A stretch of DNA of 64,000 nucleotides. Origin: Komarekiella delphini-convector SJRDD-AB1. Its GTDB lineage: Bacteria > Cyanobacteriota > Cyanobacteriia > Cyanobacteriales > Nostocaceae. The notes beneath the pieces were generated by a model. The model made no database searches. It was given only the letters and a program-made list of their open reading frames with translations, and was not told where the DNA came from. The position numbers were made by a program, and so were the translations under genes. The stretch lies in contig NZ_VJXY01000006.1 in assembly GCF_014831675.1 (NCBI RefSeq), positions 174,084 to 238,083 of the forward strand. Direction: 5' to 3'. How positions within the stretch are numbered: position 1 is the stretch's first letter; the number at the start of each line of letters is the position of its first letter. Positions 30,423-37,994 of this stretch are shown in pieces.

Positions 30423-30732
30423 CTGTAGAATTCAGAACCTCTTGTAGACGACTTCTAAATTCGCCTTTGGGATGACCTCCTTTTACTTCACCCACAATCT
30501 GAAATTCTGCTTCTGGAGAATCACAGATAATGTAGGTAGGCCATCCCATTTCGGATTTATCAGGATACTGAGTTAGTAATATCTTGCGATACTTGCGGTA
30601 AGCAGCCGTATCCTGCATTTTTACATCGATAAACTGCAAACCTAATTCCTCAGCCACCTTTTTGTCATAAAAGGACATTTTGTGGCAGATGCCGCACTCT
30701 TCTGAAGAGAACTTAATCACAGCTAAATTCAT
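30409..30732 (-). CDS. Thioredoxin-fold protein with CGIC active site
   Basis: 107 residues. An N-terminal strand NLAVIKFSSEECGICHKMS carries the redox motif CGIC, followed by FIDVKMQ, the cis-Pro in GWPTYIIC, and VGEVKGGH. All fit a compact thioredoxin domain without signal peptide, so it should act in the cytoplasm. The gene overlaps its convergent neighbour by 14 bp at the 3' end. Confidence 0.85.
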   Translation of the reverse strand: MNLAVIKFSSEECGICHKMSFYDKKVAEELGLQFIDVKMQDTAAYRKYRKILLTQYPDKSEMGWPTYIICDSPEAEFQIVGEVKGGHPKGEFRSRLQEVLNSTVSQN

Positions 30733-31038
30733 GGACTGGTCAATCTCTTGGCTTTAGGCAAAGTATTTTAGCATAGACCATGAACACTAGTATATTGCTG
30801 CAAGACTAAACAATGAGAGTTAAGTAGTTTAACGCCAAAATATAGAAAAAAAATTAAGAATGTGATTAAATATCACAGCAATCATTTTTGGTTGGCATCT
30901 CTGGCTCACAATATTAGGAAAGCGATTTAGGAAATGAGTGAGCAGTTTGCGCTCTTGGCTGACAACAGGACATTCAAAATGTACTAACCATGATGACAAG
31001 AGTGGTGATGACAGACTTGTTACAGGGAAAACAAGTAT

Positions 31039-31100
31039 AAAAAAACCCCCAGTCGGTGTTAGCCAACTAGGGGAGTGAGTTATCAGGGTGCATCTACCAA
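31039..31100 (-). ncRNA. nsiR1: NsiR1 copy 1 (array order from left)
   Basis: Minus-strand RNA. Start estimated near 31100 from a -10-like box at 31107-31112 and an exact DIF1 box TCCGGA at 31129-31134 (16-bp spacing). It ends in the hairpin CCCCTAGT/ACTGGGGG followed by a T-run (31039-31045). Confidence 0.8.
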
Positions 31101-31171
31101 TTAAATGTTCTCAGGTTAAACGCCATTCTCCGGATAAATTTGTAGAAACGCAGGCTGTTTTTTTCTAAAAT

Positions 31172-31232
31172 AAAAAAACCCTAGTCGGTGTTAGCCAGCT
31201 AGGGGAGTGAGTTATCAGGGTGCATCTACCAA
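31172..31232 (-). ncRNA. nsiR1: NsiR1 copy 2
   Basis: Minus strand. The -10-like box TAGAAC is at 31239-31244. The upstream box is TCCGGG (31261-31266), one base off DIF1. Terminator hairpin CCCTAG/CTAGGG then T7. Confidence 0.75.
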
Positions 31233-31302
31233 TTATCTGTTCTAGGGGCAAGCAGTATCTCCCGGATAAAAGTGTCACAATTAATCGATGGTGATGCCAA
31301 CC

Positions 31303-31364
31303 AAAAAAAACCCTAGTCGGTGTTAGCCAGCTAGGGGAGTGAGTTATCAGGGTGCATCTACCAA
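31303..31364 (-). ncRNA. nsiR1: NsiR1 copy 3
   Basis: Minus strand. Almost identical to copy 2 over the full 132-bp unit. The upstream box TCCGGG lies at 31393-31398 and the -10-like box at 31371-31376. Hairpin CCCTAG/CTAGGG then T8. Confidence 0.75.
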
Positions 31365-31434
31365 TTATCTGTTCTAGAGGCAAGCAGTATCTCCCGGATA
31401 AAAGTGTCACAATCAATCGATGGTGATGCCAACC

Positions 31435-31497
31435 AAAAAAAACCCTAGTCGGTGTTAGCCAGCTAGGGGAGTGAGTTATCAGGGTGCATCTACTAAA
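31435..31497 (-). ncRNA. nsiR1: NsiR1 copy 4
   Basis: Minus strand. The -10 box TAGAAT (31504-31509) is a perfect TAN3T, with TCCGGT as the upstream box at 31526-31531. Hairpin CCCTAG/CTAGGG then T8 at 31435-31442. Confidence 0.75.
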
Positions 31498-32025
31498 TTA
31501 AATATTCTAAAGTTAGTCACTATCTACCGGATAAGTTTGGTTAGATATGATATACTGCTTAGCTCTCAATCAAACCTGATAAATCGGTTTTATGGATGAA
31601 ACATTTAGGTTTTCGGGTTTAGCCAATTGCAAGAAACCTAAGTTTCTGACTGGTGCAAGATGTGAGTTAGATTGAAAATGTTGCTTTCTGCTCACCAAAG
31701 AAAAAACTCTTAATGGGTGTTAGCCAACCAGAGGAGTTAGTTATCAGGCACTTTTATCAACTTAAAGTTAAAGCCAGTCTAGAAACTGCTTCTAGAGATT
31801 GTTTTGTTCCTAGTTTCTAACTGGAAATGCCTATGAGGAGGGCTACCGCCTACTGGCTTGCGGCAGGGCCGCATTGACTACATTTTCAGGTAGTAACCTA
31901 GAAATGAGAATTTTGAGGGGTTGGGCTTAAGTTGACACCAATGGTTATCAGGGTGCATCTACCAATTAAATAACTAGTAAGCTCCGGTAAAAAATGGATA
32001 TGTTGAGAGTTTTTGCTGGCTCAAC

Positions 32026-32087
32026 AAAAAAACCCCCAGCAAGTGTTAGCCAACCAGGGGAGTTAGTTATCAGGGTGCATCTACCAA
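32026..32087 (-). ncRNA. nsiR1: NsiR1 copy, seventh unit
   Basis: Minus strand. Exact DIF1 box TCCGGA at 32116-32121 and TAGAAC at 32094-32099, again 16 bp apart. The terminator stem keeps CCCC/GGGG plus wobble pairs, followed by T7. Confidence 0.75.
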
Positions 32088-32293
32088 TTAAATGTTCTAG
32101 GTCTAACCCCCATTCTCCGGACAAATTTACTAAAAGACCGATTGTAGTTGTGTGTCAAAAAAATCTTAATGGATAGTAACTGACTGGGGAAGTTGAAGAT
32201 CAAGGTGCATCTGCCAATAAAGTATTCTAGGGTTAAGCACAATTTTCTGCTCTAGAATAACTGCGTCAGAAGTTGCTGTTGTTTGCCAAAATT

Positions 32294-32355
32294 AAAAAAA
32301 CCCCCAGTGGGTGTTAGCCAACTAGGGGAGTTGAAGATCAAGGTGCATCTACCAA
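32294..32355 (-). ncRNA. nsiR1: NsiR1 copy nearest to hetF
   Basis: Minus strand. Exact DIF1 box TCCGGA at 32384-32389 and TAGAAC at 32362-32367. Hairpin CCCCTAGT/ACTGGGGG then T7. It lies about 175 nt upstream of the hetF start on the opposite strand, so it can be antisense to the hetF 5' leader. Confidence 0.78.
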
Positions 32356-32530
32356 TAGAGTGTTCTAGGCGTAAGCAATCCGATCCGGATAAAGTTGTAA
32401 AGGCAGAAAAAGCAAAGCGACTGAAATTAGAAACATTCAGTGGCGGGATGCATCTAAGTTATCAGAGGGAGTGAAAAATCGACTTGAAACTTTTGCGTTT
32501 CAAACCAGATTTAGGAGGCGAACTGAAACT

Positions 32531-35089
32531 GTGACCCAGGAATTTCACATTTCCGTAACCCCAGTAGGGCAAAATGACTACTTGGTGCGGACGGAACAGG
32601 TCGCGCCTGGGGTGCCATTGGCTGAAGAGTTGGTGACTTGGCCTGTAGCTGATTGGTTAGCTGCTGCTGGGCATTTGATGAACGACCCTTTGAAGTCTGT
32701 GTTACAGGGAGATGCGATCGCTAGAAACTCTGTAAACTTGGTGGCGTTGGGTCAGCAATTTTATAACGCGCTGTTTCAAGGCACTCTCAGAGATAGTTGG
32801 ATTACTGCCCAAGGTATTGCCCAGAACCACCAACAGGTATTACGCTTGCGTTTGGGGCTAAAAGACACTAGGTTAGCTCGTCTGCCCTGGGAAGTGATGC
32901 ACGCAGGCGACCGCCCTCTGGCTACTGGGCCTTATGTGGCTTTTTCACGATTTCAAAGTGGAATTCTCGGTGCATCTCGTTTGCGCTCAAGAAATATCCC
33001 GTCACCGCTGGAAGAAGGTGGTGTGAAAGTCTTGATGGTAATTGCTTCCCCTACAGATCAAGTCCGTCTTGACTTGCTAAAACAAGAAGCTATCAAACTG
33101 CAAGCTGAACTCCACCGTCGAATACACCGACCTGTCGAAAATGGCAATCATTTACCAGAAATTGAGCTTGCTCTGTTAGATCAACCAGGGCGCGAAGAAT
33201 TGACGCAGGCGCTTGAACAAGGAAGATTCCACGTTCTGCACTATTCTGGTCATAGTAATTTAGGTTCTAATGGCGGAGAAATTTATCTTGTCAGTAAGAG
33301 AACTGGCTTAACAGAAACTTTGAGCGGCGATGACTTGGCTGGCTTGCTCGTTAACAATAATATCCAAATGGCAGTGTTCAACTCCTGCTTGGGGGCATAT
33401 ACAGCTACATACAATGCCTCTGGAGATACTGGTGAACGCAATCTCGCCGAAAGCCTAGTGAAACGAGGACTGCGGAGTGTTTTGGCGATGTCAGAACGGA
33501 TTCCCGATGAAGTGGCAGTGACGCTCACACAGTTATTTTACCGTAACTTGAGTCAGGGATATCCTGTGGATTTGTGCGTGAGTCGGGTACGCCAAGGATT
33601 GATTTCCGCCTATGGTTCTCACCAGATGTACTGGGCATTACCCATTTTGTATCTCCAGCCAGAATTTGATGGTTTTCTCAGCCCGGAAATTTACTTATCT
33701 GATCCAGAGTCACTAAATCAGTATAATAATTCACCTCTGGCGGCAACTCCCAGTTCAATGTATTCTGCTGTGGCAGATGATACTGAGGTGCCATTAGCAA
33801 TCGAGGAAATGATCCCTTCTGGTTTAGCACGCGATTCTGAGATGGACTGGCTAGGTGAAGATACCTGGGGCGATCTCGTTGATGAAATTGAGTATGATGA
33901 CTCAAGCTATGCAGAAGATTCTGCTATAGTTTCGGATTTGTTTCGCCAGCTAGATAACCAAAAAGCCACACCTGAAAAAACTTCGATGAATGCGGAACTG
34001 GTGCAACAGATTCAAGAGGATATGTTGGAGGAAAGGCAGGTTTCGGAACAAATGACTTCTCAGGAGCAAGAAGCAGAGTTATGGGGAGAAAACCCTGCTA
34101 CGGAAATTCCCGCTGCTGGGCACTTTGAAAGAGATCGGGATTCTCATCTTTTGCGTAGGCGTAGCCCGCCGCAGCGAAAAGTCAGAGCGGCGGCTTCCGC
34201 CGATCTGAACTTTTCAAGACAGGCATTGCAGCAACTAATTCCAGGAAAAAGTCGTAACCAACGCCGCAAGCTGTGGCCGATTGTTGGGATTGTGGGTGCA
34301 GGTGCGATCGCCACCATTATCGGTTTAAATCTGTGGGGGCAACGACCTCAAGCAACCTTACCTGAGATACCATCAATTCAGTCTCTACCCATCCAAAAGC
34401 AACCGATTATCGATTTAAATACAGCTGCAACTGGAATTGTCACCGCCACCGCCACAGAAAAATTGAGCCAGGGTGACTTACAAGCTGGGCTATTAGCTGT
34501 AGAAGAACTACTTAATCGTGGCGCACTTGCTGCGGCTGAAGCTGCCCTGAAACTGGTTCCCAATAAACAAATCGGTGATCCATCCGTCAACTTTTTCAAG
34601 GGACGATTGGCGTGGCAGTTTATCCAAACTGGAGACAATAAATATAGTGTCGATGATGCCCGCCGTTATTGGGAAAATGCTGCAAAAGCCAAACCAGAAT
34701 CACTTTTGTATAATAATGCTTTGGGATTTGCCTATTACGCTGAAGGCAATCTAAATCGAGCTAATGACTCTTGGTTCAAGGCTTTGAATTTAGCTCTAAA
34801 ACAGCAGAACACACCCTCTAATGCTGCTGTATCGATGACAAAGACGGTATCATCTAAGGATGCTTTAACTTCCTATGCTGGTTTATCTTTGGGATTATAT
34901 AAATCTGCATTGAATCAACCTAATTCTAAACAGACACAATATATTAGTGAAGCAATAAAGTTGCGACAAATGGTGATCAATTATGATCCGATAAATTTTC
35001 AAATAGATAAATTGACTAACAATTGGCTGTGGACAGAGCAAGCAATTACCGATTGGCGATCGCTTCTCCAGGAGAAAGGTGAAGGATAG
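32531..35089 (+). CDS. hetF: Heterocyst differentiation protein HetF (CHAT-domain protease)
   Basis: 852 residues from GTG 32531, chosen because AGGAGG (32513-32518) lies 12 nt upstream and the product then starts MTQEFHISVTP; a longer frame from 32471 lacks support. The CHAT caspase-like domain is in the first half, with catalytic His241 (HYSGHSN) and Cys286 (FNSCLGA). A Glu-rich acidic linker follows, then one transmembrane helix at about 581-602 and a C-terminal TPR-like domain (YNNALGFAYYAEGNLNRA). HetF acts with PatA to control HetR level and activity in heterocyst formation. Residues about 541-558 derive from an intruding GC-rich repeat. Confidence 0.95.
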   Translation: MTQEFHISVTPVGQNDYLVRTEQVAPGVPLAEELVTWPVADWLAAAGHLMNDPLKSVLQGDAIARNSVNLVALGQQFYNALFQGTLRDSWITAQGIAQNHQQVLRLRLGLKDTRLARLPWEVMHAGDRPLATGPYVAFSRFQSGILGASRLRSRNIPSPLEEGGVKVLMVIASPTDQVRLDLLKQEAIKLQAELHRRIHRPVENGNHLPEIELALLDQPGREELTQALEQGRFHVLHYSGHSNLGSNGGEIYLVSKRTGLTETLSGDDLAGLLVNNNIQMAVFNSCLGAYTATYNASGDTGERNLAESLVKRGLRSVLAMSERIPDEVAVTLTQLFYRNLSQGYPVDLCVSRVRQGLISAYGSHQMYWALPILYLQPEFDGFLSPEIYLSDPESLNQYNNSPLAATPSSMYSAVADDTEVPLAIEEMIPSGLARDSEMDWLGEDTWGDLVDEIEYDDSSYAEDSAIVSDLFRQLDNQKATPEKTSMNAELVQQIQEDMLEERQVSEQMTSQEQEAELWGENPATEIPAAGHFERDRDSHLLRRRSPPQRKVRAAASADLNFSRQALQQLIPGKSRNQRRKLWPIVGIVGAGAIATIIGLNLWGQRPQATLPEIPSIQSLPIQKQPIIDLNTAATGIVTATATEKLSQGDLQAGLLAVEELLNRGALAAAEAALKLVPNKQIGDPSVNFFKGRLAWQFIQTGDNKYSVDDARRYWENAAKAKPESLLYNNALGFAYYAEGNLNRANDSWFKALNLALKQQNTPSNAAVSMTKTVSSKDALTSYAGLSLGLYKSALNQPNSKQTQYISEAIKLRQMVINYDPINFQIDKLTNNWLWTEQAITDWRSLLQEKGEG

Positions 35090-35123
35090 TAAAAACAAAT
35101 AACAAATGACAAAACCTACTTAA

Positions 35124-35783
35124 CTATTTAATTCCTTCAAAAGGGCCTAGAAAAGTTGGTAAAGGGCGAGTGATGTGAACTTCCCACAACGCTTTGAGAG
35201 TAGACAAATTTTCCCGTAATGTATAGTACATAACAGTTTCAAAACTGTAGCTTCCCCAATCTGGTGTTCCTAAACCGATGACTTTTATCCCAAGCTGGCT
35301 ACAAGTATAAATAGCGCGAGGTAAATGAAATTGTTGGGTAATTAAAACTGCTTGTTGTACTCCAAAAATATCTCTGGCGCGATAACAACTTTCATAAGTG
35401 CTGAATCCAGCATAGTCTAATGTAATGTCTTGAACAGCTACGCCGCGTTCTACTGCGTAACTCTGCATTGCTTGGACTTCGTTGTAGTCTGGGCGGCTAT
35501 TGTCGCCTGTCATTAACAGCTTTTCAACTCGTCCCAATTTGTAGAGTTCTACAGCAGCTATTACGCGATCGGCTAGCATTGGTGATGGTGTACCATCTAC
35601 CAAAACACCTGCACCAAAGACAATTGCAACGCGCTGATCTGGAATTTGTACTAAGTTAGTATGACAGCGACTTTTAGTAACTGCATTTACATAAAAATTC
35701 AATACTACTGGACTGATTGTTGCACTGAACACTAGTAATCCTAATATGAGTCGCAAGTGTGGCAAGAACCATTTACGCAGCAT
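35124..35783 (-). CDS. SanA/YdcF family protein (DUF218)
   Basis: 219 residues. An N-terminal hydrophobic helix (about 8-30) anchors a DUF218 domain: VAIVFGAGVLVDGTPSPMLADRV, KLLMTGDNSRPDYNEVQ, and QAVLITQQFHLPRAIYTC. SanA-type proteins affect cell-envelope permeability. A second, different DUF218 protein is encoded at 48238. It is convergent with hetF. Confidence 0.88.
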   Translation of the reverse strand: MLRKWFLPHLRLILGLLVFSATISPVVLNFYVNAVTKSRCHTNLVQIPDQRVAIVFGAGVLVDGTPSPMLADRVIAAVELYKLGRVEKLLMTGDNSRPDYNEVQAMQSYAVERGVAVQDITLDYAGFSTYESCYRARDIFGVQQAVLITQQFHLPRAIYTCSQLGIKVIGLGTPDWGSYSFETVMYYTLRENLSTLKALWEVHITRPLPTFLGPFEGIK

Positions 35784-35932
35784 AGTTTTAATTATTAGAA
35801 TAATTCTGTTTTAGCAATAGACGTAGTATTGGTAGCGATGTTGCAGTTGAGGCGATCGCTTTTGATTTTGAATAACAAAAGAAATTTACTATTCTATTTT
35901 TTGGTAAAACAAACTAATATTTAGATTCAAGA

Positions 35933-35957
35933 AGAGACGTTGCAATGCAACGTCTCT
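35933..35957. repeat. AGAGACGTTGCA palindrome copy
   Basis: 12-bp arms around a single A, member of the dispersed GTAGAGACG family, in the spacer upstream of the YdcF gene and downstream of gatD. Confidence 0.8.
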
Positions 35958-35974
35958 ACATGGTCTATCTGTTT

Positions 35975-36772
35975 TTAAAGTGGTATAACTTTTAACCGCT
36001 TAAACATCGCTTCTCGCGCTTGCATAGCTAAGGTATCATTTAACGGTTGCAGTGCGATCGCCTGCTGATACTTTAGCCGCAGTGCTGTTTGAATTAACCA
36101 ATCGGCGACAAAGGGATTTTTGGGTAACAAAGGGCCGTGAGAATAAGTAGCGATCGCATTCTGATAAAATGCTCCTTCTGTCCCATCTTCACCATTGTTG
36201 CCTAAACCGTACATAACTCGTCCTAAAGCTTCCACTTTTCCTAGCTTGGTGCGTCCGCCATGATTTTCAAAGCCAACTAAATATGGTGTGCTACCCATCA
36301 TCTCTTCTAAATCTTGCGCTAAACGTGAAGCTGTAACTTCAATTACCAAGTTACCAATACAGCGCTTAGTATTTTCACCAGGATGTATGGAAACTAAATC
36401 GAGTATTCCCAAACCTTCAATACGTTGTCCAAATGCTGGTTCATAGTAATGTCCTAGTAATTGAGGTGAACCACAGGTAAACACTCCCGGTGTCCCATTT
36501 TCGATTTTCTCGCGCATGGCGTCGGCTTTTGCACCCTGCAAATCACGCATGACAATTTCTTGCTGGCGGTCTTGTGCGCCACCACCAACTATTACATCTA
36601 CAGTTTTAATATCTGCGGCTGTGGCGTTTTGATCTAGGGGTAATACTTTAACGGTGTATCCGCGCCATTGGGCACGACGTTCTATAGTAATAACATTGCC
36701 GCGATCGCCATAGGTACTCATTAGCGTTGGATACAGCCAACCGATTGTTAATTCTAACTGTTGAGAACTCAT
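35975..36772 (-). CDS. gatD: GatD-like glutamine amidotransferase of the MurT/GatD complex
   Basis: 265 residues. Class I glutamine amidotransferase fold of the CobB/CobQ type: ELTIGWLYPTLMSTYGDRGN at the start, nucleophile Cys100 in FTCGSPQLLG, and catalytic His212 in YSHGPLLPKNP. The last motif is diagnostic for GatD. With MurT it amidates D-Glu of lipid II to D-isoglutamine. The murT gene lies upstream on the same strand but 1.2 kb away. The usual Cys-Gly-Gly is Cys-Gly-Ser here. Confidence 0.88.
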   Translation of the reverse strand: MSSQQLELTIGWLYPTLMSTYGDRGNVITIERRAQWRGYTVKVLPLDQNATAADIKTVDVIVGGGAQDRQQEIVMRDLQGAKADAMREKIENGTPGVFTCGSPQLLGHYYEPAFGQRIEGLGILDLVSIHPGENTKRCIGNLVIEVTASRLAQDLEEMMGSTPYLVGFENHGGRTKLGKVEALGRVMYGLGNNGEDGTEGAFYQNAIATYSHGPLLPKNPFVADWLIQTALRLKYQQAIALQPLNDTLAMQAREAMFKRLKVIPL

Positions 36773-37223
36773 AACTCCTCACTCATAACTGATAACTTAT
36801 AACTTTTTCTTTCTATACTTTGAGAATCCGGTGTATATAATGAATCTGTTCTCGGTTGCGTGTTAGCGTGTAAAAAAGTGTATCACTGACTAGTCAAATG
36901 AGTAAGTATAAATCTTAGCCTGATTCACCTAATGAATTTATTTCGTCAAGAAATCTTGATAAGAACTAAAAATTAAGGATTTGATAGTTTAACGTTGTAG
37001 CAAACCTTTTACCTGTATTTAAGTCTATTTTACAGATTTATTTAACTCTAAAAACAAGTTATTTTAGTATTTTATGTGACAGTTTTTTAGTTAGACTTTC
37101 ACATTTTCTTAAAAGAGCTATTGACAAATTTGAATAAATATTTCTTTATCAGTTTAAGTCTCCCTATTTAGCCATAAGATTACAGGGTTGTAAGGTTTAT
37201 TTGATAACCTAATAAATTGCCCT
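36773..37223. other. AT-rich spacer inside the split murT/gatD region
   Basis: About 450 bp, with no repeat or gene recognised. It should hold the promoters of gatD (minus) and of the small gene at 37224 (plus). Confidence 0.4.
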
Positions 37224-37625
37224 ATGGATTGTAAAACAGCTACTTTGGTCTACCAAACTGAAAATCATCTAGAAAAGATTCGTGAGATTTTTCCAGAGGC
37301 TTGGAAGTTTTTAGAGGAACAATCTTTTGCTTATATTCAGGGGAAGGAAGACAAGTTTGATTTGGCAGTAAAAGATTTAATTGGTGAATCAAATTTCAAA
37401 TATAGAATGGTTCACCGTGATGACAAAGACCAATTAACGAAAGATCTAGGAGATTTATTAGGTGATATTACATCGCGGTTACTTCTAGAGAAATATTTTT
37501 CAGAACTAGTTGGTCAGCAACTTTTCTTTAGCACTATTTGTTGTAATAGTCATATTACCGCTGACCACGAAATGAGTTTAGAAGAGGTTTTACCAATACA
37601 GTGTGCAGCAGTCAAGTTGCAATAG
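37224..37625 (+). CDS. Conserved-looking small protein of unknown function
   Basis: 133 residues, soluble, mostly helical (KIREIFPEAWKFLEEQ, FDLAVKDLIGE, GDLLGDITSRLLLEKYF), with a CCNSH segment near the C-terminus. No family was recognised. It lies on the plus strand between murT and gatD, which both run on the minus strand, so it appears inserted into that pair. Codon use looks like its neighbours. Confidence 0.6.
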   Translation: MDCKTATLVYQTENHLEKIREIFPEAWKFLEEQSFAYIQGKEDKFDLAVKDLIGESNFKYRMVHRDDKDQLTKDLGDLLGDITSRLLLEKYFSELVGQQLFFSTICCNSHITADHEMSLEEVLPIQCAAVKLQ

Positions 37626-37636
37626 GATTGGGCATG

Positions 37637-37680
37637 GGATACTGGGGACTGGGGACTGGGGACTGGGGATTGGGAGTAGA
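37637..37680. repeat. STRR array (GGGGACT heptamers)
   Basis: Four GGGGACT units and a GGGGATT unit directly after the small gene at 37224. Confidence 0.8.
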
Positions 37681-37722
37681 AAAGAATTTTCCCTACACCA
37701 AGTACCAATATCCAGTACTCAA

Positions 37723-37866
37723 TTACCAATTAGCTGCTCTTCGTAATTGATCGCTCAAATTGAAACGCTCAAAATCTGGCAAACTATCTGCTAGTCGATA
37801 AGCCGCTTTTAGCAGCTTGAGGCTATCTTGATAGAAGTCTAAAGACTCAAAACCTCTATCTCCCAT
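37723..37866 (-). pseudogene. Truncated four-helix-bundle (S23/IVP-type) protein
   Basis: ATG at 37866 opens a 47-codon frame reading FESLDFYQDSLKLLKAAYRL, then LPDFERFNLSDQLRRAANW and a stop. This is the first half of the four-helix-bundle (23S rRNA intervening-sequence) family: YQ.AL.L....Y.L....P..E.F.L..QLRRAA. The expected continuation SI..NIAEG is missing. The gene is cut by STRR DNA and flanked by repeats on both sides, so it is a decayed remnant. Confidence 0.65.
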
Positions 37867-37904
37867 ATCATCCCAATCTAAAGTCTCTCAATTCTACGAG
37901 AGAT

Positions 37905-37990
37905 TTTTGCCCAGTCCCCATTGCCCCTTATCCCCAGAGGGGGCCCCGAGTTCCCCAGTCCCCAATCCCCAGTCCCCAGTCCCCAGTCCC
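37905..37990. repeat. STRR block with a shared 50-bp GC-rich module
   Basis: GTCCCCA heptamers flank a module (about 37911-37960) containing CCCCAGAGGGGGCCCCGAG. The same module occurs in the opposite orientation at 42419-42470 and 46611-46663. Confidence 0.8.
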
Positions 37991-37994
37991 TAAC

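Larger units (their letters stand above)
31039..32400. repeat. Tandem array of about 132-bp units (NsiR1 array upstream of hetF)
   Basis: At least nine units of the same element lie head to tail. The first four have an exact 132-bp period (AGTCGG at 31051, 31183, 31315, 31447). The conserved parts are a CCC-TAG hairpin beside an A-run, GTTATCAGGGTGCATCTACC, and a TCCGGA-type box. Units starting near 31701 and 32157 are degenerate and have lost the box; one near 31945 is partial; 31560-31690 holds a further decayed stretch. Position next to hetF and unit structure match the known nsiR1 repeats of heterocystous cyanobacteria. Confidence 0.9.

Noticed and set aside
31165-31416. 83-codon repeat frame on the minus strand in the NsiR1 array
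   Set aside because: It exists only because the 132-bp unit (44 codons) keeps frame; hairpin and T-run interrupt it as small-RNA terminators.
31039-32400. CRISPR array as explanation of the tandem repeats
   Set aside because: Units are about 132 bp with conserved spacers in several copies, carry promoters and terminators, and no cas gene is near.
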